From NCBI RefSeq assembly GCF_021390395.1, contig NZ_JAJUWT010000027.1:1-64000 (forward strand): a DNA stretch of 64,000 nucleotides, given 5' to 3'. The notes under the pieces were generated by a model. The model searched no databases and was not told the origin of the DNA. It saw only the letters and a program-made list of their open reading frames with translations. The DNA comes from Saccharothrix sp. S26 (GTDB lineage: Bacteria; Actinomycetota; Actinomycetes; Mycobacteriales; Pseudonocardiaceae). Positions 7,651 through 16,485 of this stretch are shown piece after piece (position 1 is the first letter of the stretch; each line of letters begins with the position of its first letter). The position numbers were made by a program, and so were the translations under genes.

Positions 7651-9210
7651 CTACTCCCACTCGATGGTGCCCGGCGGCTTGCTCGTCACGTCCAGCACCA
7701 CGCGGTTGACCTCGGCCACCTCGTTGGTGATGCGGGTCGAGATGCGCTCCAGCACGTCGTACGGCAGGCGCGTCCAGTCCGCGGTCATGGCGTCCTCGCT
7801 GGACACCGGGCGCAGGACCACCGGGTGGCCGTACGTGCGGCCGTCACCCTGCACGCCCACGCTGCGCACGTCGGCGAGCAGCACGACCGGGCACTGCCAG
7901 ATCTGGCGGTCCAGGCCCGCGCTGGTCAGCTCCTCGCGGGCGATCGCGTCGGCCTTGCGCAGGACGTCCAGCCGCTCCTGGGTGACCTCGCCGATGATCC
8001 GGATGCCGAGGCCCGGACCGGGGAACGGCTGGCGCTGCACGATCGTCTCGGGCAGGCCCAGCTCGGTGCCGACCCGGCGGACCTCGTCCTTGAACAGCGC
8101 GCGGAGGGGCTCGACCAGGGTGAACTGGAGGTCGTCCGGCAGCCCGCCGACGTTGTGGTGGCTCTTGATGTTCGCCGCGCCCGCGCCGCCGCCGGACTCG
8201 ACCACGTCCGGGTAGAGCGTGCCCTGGACCAGGAACCGGTAGTCGCCCTCGGCCTTGAGGTCGCGTTCGGCCTGCTCGAAGACGCGGATGAACTCACGGC
8301 CGATGATCTTGCGCTTCTGCTCCGGGTCGGTGACGCCCTTGAGCGCGTCGAGGAACCGCTCGCGGGCGTCGACGGTGACCAGGTTGACGCCGGTCGCGGC
8401 CACGAAGTCGCGCTCGACCTGCGCCCGCTCCCCTGCGCGCAGCAGGCCGTGGTCGACGAAGACGCAGGTCAAGCGGTCACCGATGGCGCGCTGGACGAGC
8501 GCGGCCGCCACGGCGGAGTCGACGCCGCCGGACAGGCCGCAGATCGCCTTGCCGTCGCCGACCTGCTCGCGGATCAGGGCCACCTGCTCGTCCACGATCG
8601 AGGAGGTCGTCCACTGCGGCCGGATGCCCGCGATCTCGTGCAGGAACCGGCGCAGCACCTCCTGGCCGTGCGGCGAGTGGCCGACCTCGGGGTGGTACTG
8701 GACGCCCGCGAACCGGCGCTCGGGATCCTCGAACGCGGCCACCGGCGCGCCTTCGCTGGTCGCGGTGACCGTGAAGCCGTCGGGGGCCTTGGTGACGCAG
8801 TCGCCGTGGCTCATCCACACGGGGTGGTTGGCGGGCAGCTCCTCGTGCAGCAGGCCGCCGGTGTGCTGGACGCCGAGCTCGGTGCGGCCGTACTCGCGGG
8901 TGCCGGTGTGCTCGACCGTGCCGCCCAGCGCACCCGCCATGGCCTGGAAGCCGTAGCAGATGCCGAAGACCGGGACGTTCATCTCGAACAGCTTCGGGTC
9001 GACCTGCGGCGCGCCCGGCTCGTAGACGCTCGACGGGCCGCCCGACAGCACGATGGCGGCCGGGTCGCGTTCCAGCAGCTCCGCCACGGGTGTGGTGTGC
9101 GGGACGACTTCCGAGTAGACCTGCGCCTCCCGGACTCGCCGGGCGATCAGCTGCGCGTACTGCGCGCCGAAGTCGACTACCAGCACAGGGCGGTTGCTGC
9201 TCTCGGCCAC
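7651..9210 (-). CDS. guaA: GMP synthase (glutamine-hydrolysing)
   Basis: A 519-residue enzyme that converts XMP, ATP and glutamine to GMP. The N-terminal class I glutamine amidotransferase domain (about 8-200) shows the nucleophile Cys in FGICYGFQAM and the His/Glu of the triad in QYHPEV. The ATP-pyrophosphatase domain follows with the P-loop GLSGGVDSAVAAAL. The C-terminal dimerisation domain ends RVVLDVTSKPPGTIEWE, the universal GuaA tail. Full length, one ATG start, and same region as guaB and guaB3, as in mycobacteria. It is transcribed away from the phosphotransferase gene. Confidence 0.98.
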   Translation of the reverse strand: MAESSNRPVLVVDFGAQYAQLIARRVREAQVYSEVVPHTTPVAELLERDPAAIVLSGGPSSVYEPGAPQVDPKLFEMNVPVFGICYGFQAMAGALGGTVEHTGTREYGRTELGVQHTGGLLHEELPANHPVWMSHGDCVTKAPDGFTVTATSEGAPVAAFEDPERRFAGVQYHPEVGHSPHGQEVLRRFLHEIAGIRPQWTTSSIVDEQVALIREQVGDGKAICGLSGGVDSAVAAALVQRAIGDRLTCVFVDHGLLRAGERAQVERDFVAATGVNLVTVDARERFLDALKGVTDPEQKRKIIGREFIRVFEQAERDLKAEGDYRFLVQGTLYPDVVESGGGAGAANIKSHHNVGGLPDDLQFTLVEPLRALFKDEVRRVGTELGLPETIVQRQPFPGPGLGIRIIGEVTQERLDVLRKADAIAREELTSAGLDRQIWQCPVVLLADVRSVGVQGDGRTYGHPVVLRPVSSEDAMTADWTRLPYDVLERISTRITNEVAEVNRVVLDVTSKPPGTIEWE

Positions 9211-9252
9211 TGGGGGAAAACCTCTCGTCTGGCGGATCCGCGCAGGTGAAGG

Positions 9253-9981
9253 ATGTCATGCGTGCAGGAGGAAGTGCTCACCGGAGGCGGGCTCAACGAG
9301 GTCGTGCGGGTCGGGTCGACGGTCCGGCGGCCGGTCGGACCGTGGACGCCCAACGTGCACCGGCTGCTGGAACACCTTGCCCCGCTTGGCATTTCGCCGG
9401 TGCCGCACGGGGTGGAGGTGGTGGGCGGCCGGGAGCGCGAGGTGTTGTCGTACCTGGAGGGTGAGGTCGGCCACCCGCCGTTGAGGGACGAGTTGCGGTC
9501 GGACGAGGTGTTGGTGGCGGTGGCGCGGATGGCACGTCGGTTGCACGACGCGTCGGCCGCGTTGGTCGGGGTCGCGGAGGGGTGGCAGTTCCCGGCCGTC
9601 GAGCCGGTCGAGGTGATCTGCCACAACGACCTCGCGCCCTACAACATGGTGTTCCGGGACGGGCTGCCGGTCGGGGTGTTCGATTTCGACGGTGCGCGGC
9701 CGGGGCCGCGGTGGTGGGACATCGCGTACACGGCGTATTGCCTGGTGCCGTTCTCGCCGGAATTCGGCGAGGTGGAGGACCAGCGGCGGCGGGCGGAATC
9801 GTTCTGCGCGGCGTACGAAATCGAAGTGGCCGGGATGGGACGGCGGGTGCTGGCGCGGCTGGACGACATGGTCACGATGATCCGGGAACGACCCGAGTTC
9901 CGGCGGCAACGCGAAGAGGGGCACGACGCGTACTACTTGCGGCACATCGACTACGTGCGCGAGAACTTTTCGGACCTGTAG
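9253..9981 (+). CDS. Aminoglycoside-phosphotransferase-like (APH family) kinase
   Basis: A 242-residue phosphotransferase. The catalytic loop VICHNDLAPYNMVF carries the Brenner-type H-N-D-L-x-P-x-N motif, and GVFDFDGARPGPRWWDIAYT supplies the Mg-binding Asp. The N-lobe is short, so it is a small member of the family; substrates in this family range from aminoglycosides to homoserine and choline, and none can be assigned. The ATG at 9253 has GAAGG just upstream; a GTG at 9262 is possible. It is divergent from guaA. Confidence 0.82.
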   Translation: MSCVQEEVLTGGGLNEVVRVGSTVRRPVGPWTPNVHRLLEHLAPLGISPVPHGVEVVGGREREVLSYLEGEVGHPPLRDELRSDEVLVAVARMARRLHDASAALVGVAEGWQFPAVEPVEVICHNDLAPYNMVFRDGLPVGVFDFDGARPGPRWWDIAYTAYCLVPFSPEFGEVEDQRRRAESFCAAYEIEVAGMGRRVLARLDDMVTMIRERPEFRRQREEGHDAYYLRHIDYVRENFSDL

Positions 9982-10079
9982 CGGCGCCGGTCGCCCGCCG
10001 CGCCGGTCCGGTCGCCGCGAACGGGTGACGTCCAAGATCACTAGGCCGAAGTGCGCGGGTCGGGCATACGGTGTTCGGC

Positions 10080-11525
10080 ATGGACGCGTTCACGCCCCAG
10101 CCACGGCCTTGTTGGATCGCCGGACACGCCGAACAGGGCGCTTCCGCCCTCGCCGTGCACCACCCGTTCGACGGAACCGAGGTGGCCTCGGTCGCCGTGC
10201 CGGGACCGGAGCAGGTGGAGCGGGCCGTCGCCGCCGCGGCGGCGGTGGCGAAGCAGTTCCGGCGCACGCCCGCGCACGTGCGGGCCCAGGCGCTGCTCCA
10301 GGTGTCGCAGGCGTTGACCGAGCGGGCCGAGGAGATCGCGGAGACGATCACCGCCGAGAACGGCAAGCCGTTGAAGTGGGCCGAGATCGAGGTGCGGCGG
10401 GCGGTGAGCACGTTCCGGTTCGCGGCCGAGGAGGCGCGGCGGTTCACCGGCGACCTCCAGCGCTTGGACACCGACGTCAGCGGCGAGGGCCGGTTGGCGG
10501 TGGTCCGGCGGGTGCCGCGCGGGCCGGTGCTCGCGGTCGCGCCGTTCAACTTCCCGTTGAACCTGGTCGCGCACAAGGTCGCGCCGGCGTTGGCGGTCGG
10601 CGCGCCGGTGATCGTGAAGCCCGCCTCGGCCACGCCGTTGTCGGCGTTGTTGTTGGGCGAGTTGCTGGCGGAGACGGAATTGCCCGAGGGCGCGTTCTCC
10701 GTGTTGCCGGTGCGCGGGTCGGACATGAAGAGCCTGGTCACCGACGAGCGGTTGCCCGTCATTTCCTTCACCGGGTCAACCGGGGTCGGGTGGTCGTTGG
10801 CGGACTCCGCCCCGCGCAAGCACGTGGTGATGGAGTTGGGGTCCAATTCGGCGGCGATCGTGTGCGCGGATTGGGACGATCTGGATTTCGCGGCGCGGCG
10901 GATCGCCACGTTCGGGAACTACCAGGGCGGCCAGTCGTGCATCGCGGTGCAGCGGGTCCTGGTGCACCGCGCCGTGGCCGAGGAGTTCGTGCCGAAGCTG
11001 GTCGAGGCGGTGCGGGGGCTGAAGACTGGCGACCCGCACGACCCCGAGGTCGAGGTCGGGCCGCTGATCGACGAGGACAACGCCCGACGGGTCGAGGAGT
11101 GGGTCGCCGAGGCCGTGGCCGGCGGCGGCGTGCTGCACGTCGGGGGCGGGCGGTCGGGCACGTCCGTCGAGCCGACCGTGGTGCAGGACGTGCCGGCGGA
11201 CGCGAAGCTGTGGCGCGAGGAGGTGTTCGGGCCCGTGCTGGCGGTGGCCGTGGTGGACTCGGTGGACGAGGCGTTCGAACTGGCCAACGCGACGGAGTAC
11301 GGGTTGCAAGCGGGTGTGTTCACCAAGGACGTGACGGTGGCGTTCGCGGCGGCGGCGGAGTTGGAGGTCGGTGGGGTGATCATCGGCGACGTGCCGTCCT
11401 ACCGGGCCGACCAGATGCCCTACGGCGGGGTGAAGGGGTCGGGCACGGGACGCGAGGGCGTGCGGTCGGCGATGGAGGACTTCACCGAGGAGCGCACGAT
11501 GGTGCTCACCGGCATCACTCTTTGA
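10080..11525 (+). CDS. Aldehyde dehydrogenase (NAD(P)-dependent)
   Basis: A 481-residue ALDH of normal length. Visible motifs are the cofactor region VLAVAPFNFPLNLVAHKVAP, the general-base Glu in VVMELGSNSAAIV, the catalytic Cys in GNYQGGQSCIAVQRV, and PYGGVKGSGTGREGVRSAME near the end. The ending ERTMVLTGITL resembles lactaldehyde/phosphonoacetaldehyde-type ALDHs. The ATG at 10080 follows a non-coding gap. Its stop overlaps the stop end of the convergent TetR gene by 11 bp. It may serve an aldehyde produced by the neighbouring SDR/P450 cassette, but this is only contextual. Confidence 0.93.
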   Translation: MDAFTPQPRPCWIAGHAEQGASALAVHHPFDGTEVASVAVPGPEQVERAVAAAAAVAKQFRRTPAHVRAQALLQVSQALTERAEEIAETITAENGKPLKWAEIEVRRAVSTFRFAAEEARRFTGDLQRLDTDVSGEGRLAVVRRVPRGPVLAVAPFNFPLNLVAHKVAPALAVGAPVIVKPASATPLSALLLGELLAETELPEGAFSVLPVRGSDMKSLVTDERLPVISFTGSTGVGWSLADSAPRKHVVMELGSNSAAIVCADWDDLDFAARRIATFGNYQGGQSCIAVQRVLVHRAVAEEFVPKLVEAVRGLKTGDPHDPEVEVGPLIDEDNARRVEEWVAEAVAGGGVLHVGGGRSGTSVEPTVVQDVPADAKLWREEVFGPVLAVAVVDSVDEAFELANATEYGLQAGVFTKDVTVAFAAAAELEVGGVIIGDVPSYRADQMPYGGVKGSGTGREGVRSAMEDFTEERTMVLTGITL

Positions 11526-12090
11526 GCGCGCCCTTGGCGAGCATCAGCAAGCCGTTGACCAGGTCGTCCGCGCCGGAGCCGGTGGCCAGGGCACGCAGTT
11601 TGAGGCCCATGACCATGCCGACGACGGCACTGGCGACCTGGTCGGCGTCCTTGACGCCGATGGAGGCCAGCACGGTCGCGGCGAGCTTGTCGTAGGCGGC
11701 GAAGCACTCGGCGGCGGCGGCGCGCAGCTCCGGGTCGCGGCCGGCGTGCAGGTACAGCTCGTAGGGCGCGATGCGCTCGCTGTCGGTGCCGGTGGCCTCG
11801 GCCACCTGCCCGACGATGTCCGCCACCTGGTGCAGGTCGGCGCACGAGGCCCGGTTGTCGGTGGCCAGCTCGCCGAAGCGCCTCGTCTCCTCGGTGACGA
11901 AGTGGCGCAGGCTCTCGCGCAGCAAGTCCTGCTGGGTGGCGAAGTGGTAGGTGACGGAGCCGAGCGAGACCCCCGCCTCCTGCGCGATGCGCCGGTTGGT
12001 CACGCCCGCGACGCCGTCGTCACCGATGATCCGCAGCACGGCCGCGATGATCCGCTGCCTCGTCTCGGCCGGTCTCGTCATGTCGTTCAT
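11515..12090 (-). CDS. TetR-family repressor
   Basis: A 191-residue regulator. The N-terminal HTH (about 6-55) reads TRQRIIAAVLRIIGDDGVAG and then TNRRIAQEAGVSLGSVTYHF. The C-terminal domain is a helical ligand-binding bundle. The ATG at 12090 begins MNDMTRPAETRQ; an ATG at 12081 is also possible. It faces an SDR-P450 pair across a 69-bp gap holding a perfect 30-bp palindrome, its most likely operator. Similar layouts (BM3R1 and FatR beside CYP102 genes in Bacillus) control fatty-acid-responsive P450s, so the ligand may be a lipid or an unsaturated acid (inference). Confidence 0.92.
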   Translation of the reverse strand: MNDMTRPAETRQRIIAAVLRIIGDDGVAGVTNRRIAQEAGVSLGSVTYHFATQQDLLRESLRHFVTEETRRFGELATDNRASCADLHQVADIVGQVAEATGTDSERIAPYELYLHAGRDPELRAAAAECFAAYDKLAATVLASIGVKDADQVASAVVGMVMGLKLRALATGSGADDLVNGLLMLAKGALKE

Positions 12091-12120
12091 TGTCCGCCAT
12101 GGGACGGGCGGCCGGATTCG

Positions 12121-12150
12121 CGATACTGTTCGTTCGAACGAACAGTATCG
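12121..12150. promoter_or_regulatory. Operator: perfect 30-bp palindrome for the TetR repressor
   Basis: The left half CGATACTGTTCGTTC (12121-12135) is followed directly by its exact reverse complement (12136-12150). It lies between the divergent TetR start (12090) and the SDR start (12160), only 9 bp upstream of the SDR start codon, where bound repressor would block both directions. The inner core CGTTCGAACG resembles known TetR operators with GTTCG/CGAAC arms. Confidence 0.88.
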
Positions 12151-12159
12151 GGAGGGCGC

Positions 12160-12906
12160 ATGAAGGTCTCGGGATCGACCGTGTTGGTGACCGGCGCGAC
12201 GGGCGGGATCGGGCAGTCGATCGCACGCGTGCTGGCCGGACGCGGGGCGAAGCTGGTCCTGACCGGACGGAAGGTCGCCGAGCTGGAGCGGCTCGCCGAC
12301 CAGGTCGGTGGGCGCGCGGTGGTGGCGGACCTGGCCGACGGGGTCGGGCGGTTGCTGGACGAGGTCGGGGCGGTGGACGTGCTGGTGGCCAACGCGGCGC
12401 TGCCGGCCGGTGGGGCGTTGGTGGAGCTCACCGCCGAGCAGGTGAGGCGGGCGTTGGCGGTGAACCTGGAAGCGCCCGTCGAGCTGGCCCGCGGGTTGGT
12501 GCCGTCGATGGTGCGGGCGGGGCGCGGGCACGTGGTGCTCGTCGGGTCGTTGGCGGGCAAGGTGGCGTCGGCGCACAGCTCGCTCTACAACGCGACGAAG
12601 TTCGGGCTGCGCGGCTTCGCGCTGGGGCTGCGGGAGGACCTGCGGGGCACCGGGGTGGGCGTGTCGGTCGTGCAGCCCGGCTTCGTGCGGGACGCCGGGA
12701 TGTTCGCCGACACGGGCGCGAAGCCGCCCGCCGGGATGCGGACGGTGTCGCCGGAGCAGGTCGCGGCCGGGGTGGTGGAGGCGATCGAGGAGGACCGCGC
12801 CGAGGTGAACGTGGCACCGCCGGAGCTGCGGGTGATCAGCACGCTCGGCGGCGCGTTCCCCGCGTTCTCGTCGGGGTTGCAGCGGCGGTTGGCGGGCCGG
12901 CGGTGA
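12160..12906 (+). CDS. Short-chain dehydrogenase/reductase
   Basis: A 248-residue classical SDR. The cofactor motif is VTGATGGIGQSIARVL, the NAG-type segment is VLVANAALPAG, the catalytic Ser is in LVGSLAGKVAS, and the YxxxK pair is in YNATKFGLRGFA. The ATG at 12160 has GGAGGG 3-8 nt upstream, within and next to the operator palindrome. The TGA stop overlaps the GTG start of the P450 (GTGA), so both are made from one mRNA and probably act on the same substrate, for example oxidising an alcohol made by the P450. The substrate is unknown. Confidence 0.92.
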   Translation: MKVSGSTVLVTGATGGIGQSIARVLAGRGAKLVLTGRKVAELERLADQVGGRAVVADLADGVGRLLDEVGAVDVLVANAALPAGGALVELTAEQVRRALAVNLEAPVELARGLVPSMVRAGRGHVVLVGSLAGKVASAHSSLYNATKFGLRGFALGLREDLRGTGVGVSVVQPGFVRDAGMFADTGAKPPAGMRTVSPEQVAAGVVEAIEEDRAEVNVAPPELRVISTLGGAFPAFSSGLQRRLAGRR

Positions 12907-14240
12907 CGGCCGCGGTGATCCCGCACCCGAAGTGGCGGGTGCCGTTCCTGGGTGACGTGCTGGGCACCAACCGGCACACGCCGGTGCAGGACACGATGCG
13001 GCTGGGGCGCGAGCTGGGGCCCATCTTCACCCGGCGGTTCCTCGACCAGGAGATCGTGTTCGTGGGCGGGGCGGCGTTGGCGGCGGAGCTGGCCGACGAG
13101 TCGCGGTTCGCCAAGCACCTCGCGCTGGGTGTGGAGGCGTTGCGGGACGTCGGCGGGGACGGGCTGTTCACCGCCTACAACGACGAGCCGAACTGGAAGG
13201 CGGCGCACGACGTGCTGCTGCCCGCGTTCACGCAGAGCGCGATGCGCGCCTACCACCCGACGATGGTGGACGTGACGGCGCAGCTCGTCGCGAAGTGGGA
13301 CCGGGGCGGGGTCGTCGACGTGTCGGCGGACATGACGAAGCTGACGCTGGAGACGATCGGGCGGGTCGGGTTCGGGTACTCGTTCGAGTCGTTCTCGCGG
13401 TCGCAGACCCACCCGTTCGTGCGGGCGATGACCGGGTCGTTGCGGTACGCGCAGCGCAAGAACTTCGTGATCCCGGTGCTGCGCAAGCTGTTCGGGCGCG
13501 AGGCGGAGGAGCGCTACCAGCGCGACCTCGCGTACCTGGCGCGGGTCGTGGACGAGGTGGTCCGGTCGCGGCGGGGGTCGGGCGGGTCGGACCTGCTGGG
13601 GCTGATGCTGTCCTCGGGTGAGCTGGACGAGGTGAACGTCCGCAACCAGGTGATCACGTTCCTGGTGGCGGGGCACGAGACGACGTCCGGCGCGCTGTCG
13701 TTCGCCCTGTACTACCTGTCGCGGCACCCCGAGGTGGTCGAGCGGGCCCGCGCGGAGATCGACGCGGTGTGGGGCGCGGCGGACGTGCCGGAGTTCGAGC
13801 AGGTCACGAAGCTGCGGTACGTGCGGCGGGTGCTGGACGAGGCGCTGCGGCTGTGGCCGACGGCGCCGGCGTTCGCGCGGGAGGCGCGGTCGGACACCGT
13901 GCTCGGCGAGCGGTACCCGATGCGGGCCGGCCAGTGGGCGTTGGTGCTGCTGCCGCTGGTGCACCGCGACCCGTCGGTGTGGCGGTCGCCGGAGGAGTTC
14001 GACCCGGACCGGTTCCAGCCGGCGGCGGTGAAGGCGCGGCCCGCGCACGTCTACAAGCCGTTCGGCACGGGTGAGCGGGCGTGCATCGGGCGGCAGTTCG
14101 CGGTGCACGAGGCGACGCTGGCGCTGGCCACCGTGCTGCGGCGGTACGACCTGGTGGCGCCGGCGGACTACGAGCTGCGGGTGGCCGAGATGCTGACGCT
14201 GAAGCCGGAGGGGTTCACGGTGACGCCTCGGCGGCGGTGA
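12903..14240 (+). CDS. Cytochrome P450, CYP102 (BM3)-like heme domain without reductase
   Basis: A 445-residue P450. The I-helix oxygen-activation motif is H258-E-T-T-S-G, the ExxR pair is in VLDEALRLWPTAP, and the heme loop FGTGERACIGRQF has the thiolate ligand Cys394. Segments such as DGLFTAYNDEPNWKAAHDVL and LPAFTQSAMRAYHPTMVDV closely follow the Bacillus BM3 heme domain, a fatty-acid hydroxylase. The BM3 reductase half is absent, so external ferredoxin/reductase partners are needed; none is in the window. It is coupled to the SDR by GTGA and controlled by a divergent TetR gene. Its end overlaps the convergent FAD monooxygenase gene by 26 bp. Confidence 0.93.
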   Translation: MTAAVIPHPKWRVPFLGDVLGTNRHTPVQDTMRLGRELGPIFTRRFLDQEIVFVGGAALAAELADESRFAKHLALGVEALRDVGGDGLFTAYNDEPNWKAAHDVLLPAFTQSAMRAYHPTMVDVTAQLVAKWDRGGVVDVSADMTKLTLETIGRVGFGYSFESFSRSQTHPFVRAMTGSLRYAQRKNFVIPVLRKLFGREAEERYQRDLAYLARVVDEVVRSRRGSGGSDLLGLMLSSGELDEVNVRNQVITFLVAGHETTSGALSFALYYLSRHPEVVERARAEIDAVWGAADVPEFEQVTKLRYVRRVLDEALRLWPTAPAFAREARSDTVLGERYPMRAGQWALVLLPLVHRDPSVWRSPEEFDPDRFQPAAVKARPAHVYKPFGTGERACIGRQFAVHEATLALATVLRRYDLVAPADYELRVAEMLTLKPEGFTVTPRRR

Positions 14241-15510
14241 AGCCCTTCGCGCGGCGCAGGGCCCGGCCGAGGTCGGTCCCGGTGGCGGCGGTGTGGCCGT
14301 CGGGGCGGACCAGCGCGTCGCCCTCGACGGTGAAGCCGGGGCCGTAGCGGTGGCTGTCCGGGCGCAGCTCGCCGTCGCCGTTGGTGGTCAGCGGCGAGTC
14401 CCGGTAGGCGAAGGGCTCGAAGAGCTTGCCGGAGTCGATCTCGTCGGTGCGGGCGTCGGCCAGGACGCGGTGGCGGTGGGCGCGTTCGGCTTCGGTCCGC
14501 GGCACCAGGAAGCGCATGGTGGCGTCGGTGACGCGCAGGTTCTCGTCGGCGGCCGCGGCGCGTTCGTGGTGGTAGGAGTCGAGCAGGTGCGGGCCGGCTT
14601 CGCCCGCCCGGTCGAGGGCGATCTTCCACGCGGCGTTGTCGGCGTCGCAGATCCCGGAGTTGAGGCCGCGCGCGCCGAACGGGCTCATCACGTGGGCGGC
14701 GTCACCCGCCAGCAGGACGTCGCCGACGCGGAAGCGCTCGGCCCGGCGCTGGTGGAAGCGGTAGGTGGACTGCCAGAGGACCTCGTGCGGGCGGTCGCCG
14801 GTCACGGCCCGGACGTGCTCCGGGGTGAGCTCGAAGTCCTCGGGCACCTGCCAGTCGACGCGGTGGACGCCGTCGGGCTGGGGGTGGACGAGCACCTGGC
14901 GGCCGGGGTGCCACGGCGGGTCGAAGTAGAAGCGGCGCTCGGGCTCGCGGTGGCCCAGGTCGACGCGGATGTCGGCGATGACGAACCGGTCGTCGTAGGA
15001 GTGCCCCTCGAACGGGATGCCGAGCAGGTGCCGGACGGTGGAGTGCGCGCCGTCGGCGGCGACGCAGTGCGTGCCCTCGAACGTCCGGCCTTGCGCCTGC
15101 ACGATGACGTGGTCGGCCTGCCGCACGTGGTCGACCCGGCAGCCGAAGCGGACGTCCACGAGAGGTTCCGTTCGGGCTTTGGCGTGCAGGATGCGTTCGA
15201 CGGTCGTCTGAGGGGTGTTGACGAACGGCGGGAAGCCGTCCGCGCGCGGCAGCTCGACGGTCAGCACCTCGCGGTCGCGGAAGTAGGTGCGGCCGCGGTA
15301 CCAGGTGACGCCCGCGTCCACGACCGCCCGGCCGACGCCGACGCGTTCGAGGATGTTCAGCACGTCCCGGTGCACGCAGATGGAGCGGCTGCCGATCGCC
15401 GCGTGCCGCTCGGCCGCCTCCAGCACGGTCGTCGGCACGCCGGCGCGGGCCAGCAGGAGCGCGGTGGTCAGCCCCACCGGGCCCGCCCCGACCACCAGCA
15501 CCGGTGTCAT
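14215..15510 (-). CDS. FAD-dependent aromatic-type monooxygenase
   Basis: A 431-residue flavoprotein of the PHBH/UbiH type. FAD-binding motifs are VLVVGAGPVGLTTALLLARA at the N-terminus, the DG motif in AADGAHSTVRHLLGIPF, and GDAAHVMSPFGARGLNSGIC. It lacks the C-terminal thioredoxin-like domain found in about 550-residue phenol-type hydroxylases, so it belongs to the shorter class. The start ATG (15510) overlaps the stop of the metallo-beta-lactamase-fold gene by ATGA, so the two are coupled. The pairing suggests ring hydroxylation followed by hydrolysis in a catabolic step (inference); the substrate is unknown. Confidence 0.9.
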   Translation of the reverse strand: MTPVLVVGAGPVGLTTALLLARAGVPTTVLEAAERHAAIGSRSICVHRDVLNILERVGVGRAVVDAGVTWYRGRTYFRDREVLTVELPRADGFPPFVNTPQTTVERILHAKARTEPLVDVRFGCRVDHVRQADHVIVQAQGRTFEGTHCVAADGAHSTVRHLLGIPFEGHSYDDRFVIADIRVDLGHREPERRFYFDPPWHPGRQVLVHPQPDGVHRVDWQVPEDFELTPEHVRAVTGDRPHEVLWQSTYRFHQRRAERFRVGDVLLAGDAAHVMSPFGARGLNSGICDADNAAWKIALDRAGEAGPHLLDSYHHERAAAADENLRVTDATMRFLVPRTEAERAHRHRVLADARTDEIDSGKLFEPFAYRDSPLTTNGDGELRPDSHRYGPGFTVEGDALVRPDGHTAATGTDLGRALRRAKGFTAAEASP

Positions 15511-16478
15511 CGCAGCGCCGCCCACACCTCGCGGTCCCGTTCGGCGGTCCAGATCCGGGGCCACTGCACCCCGTCGCACTCGTCCCAGTACCGCTGCACG
15601 TCGAACGGCAGGCAGTGCTCGAAGATCGGCCACCGGCCGTAGCGCGGTGCCAGGGCGGCGTGCGCGGCCTCGAACGCCTCCTTCACCGTGCCGCCGCCGA
15701 GGTGCACCGTGCCGACCGTGCGGCGCAGCTCGTCCAGGAAGTGCCGCGACTGCGCGATGGCCGCCTCGACCTCGGTCCGGTCCCGCGCGGGCGCGCCGCG
15801 GCCGCCGACGAGCTGCTCCGCGCCCAGCGCGGCCACGCGGTCCAACGTCGTCGTGGCCCACTCGTCGTGGAACGCGTCACCGGTGTAGAGGGCGGCCTGG
15901 GACTCGACGAGGTCGCCCGCGAACAGGATGCGCTGGTGCGGCAGCCACGCCACGACGTCGCCCGCGGTGTGGCCGCGCCCGCAGAAGCGCAGCTCCACCT
16001 CGCCCCGGTCGCCGCCGAGCGGGATGGTGAGCCGGTCGGAGAACGTGACCGTCGGCCAGGTCAGGCCGGGGATGCCCTCGGGTTCCTCGAACAGCCGGGG
16101 CATGCGGCCGTACTCGCTGAGCCAGTCCTCCCGGCCGCGTTCGGCGATCAACGTCCGGGTGGTGTCGTGGGCGATGACCTCGGCGGCGTCGAACGCGCTC
16201 GCGCCGAGCGTGCGCACCGCGTGGTAGTGGGTGAGCACCAGGTGGCGGACGGGCTTGTCGGTGTGCTCGCGGAGCAGGTCGAGCCAGCGCCGGGCAGCCT
16301 TCGGCGTGGCCCGCGCCTCGATGCAGACGAGGAAGTCCTCGCCCTCGATCGCGCCGACGTTCGGGTCGCCCTCGGCGGTGAGGGCGTAGACGCCGTCGGC
16401 GAGTTCGACGAACCGCTCGTCCTTGGGGGTCAGGTCGGCACTGGACGCGAACGGCTTCGATGCCACACCACCCACCAT
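15507..16478 (-). CDS. Metallo-beta-lactamase-fold hydrolase with degenerate metal motif
   Basis: A 323-residue MBL-fold protein. The first metal motif, normally HxHxDH, reads LTHYHAVRTLGA: both His of HxH are present, but the Asp and third His are replaced. The downstream His (GRGHTAGDVV) and Asp (ILFAGDLVES) are present. I recall relatives from actinomycete catabolic clusters with the same HYHAVR form, so it may be a family trait and not decay. It lies 7 bp downstream of the GMC oxidase gene and is coupled by ATGA to the FAD monooxygenase, giving a three-gene operon. The activity is not assigned. Confidence 0.85.
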   Translation of the reverse strand: MVGGVASKPFASSADLTPKDERFVELADGVYALTAEGDPNVGAIEGEDFLVCIEARATPKAARRWLDLLREHTDKPVRHLVLTHYHAVRTLGASAFDAAEVIAHDTTRTLIAERGREDWLSEYGRMPRLFEEPEGIPGLTWPTVTFSDRLTIPLGGDRGEVELRFCGRGHTAGDVVAWLPHQRILFAGDLVESQAALYTGDAFHDEWATTTLDRVAALGAEQLVGGRGAPARDRTEVEAAIAQSRHFLDELRRTVGTVHLGGGTVKEAFEAAHAALAPRYGRWPIFEHCLPFDVQRYWDECDGVQWPRIWTAERDREVWAALR

Positions 16479-16485
16479 AGGACGA

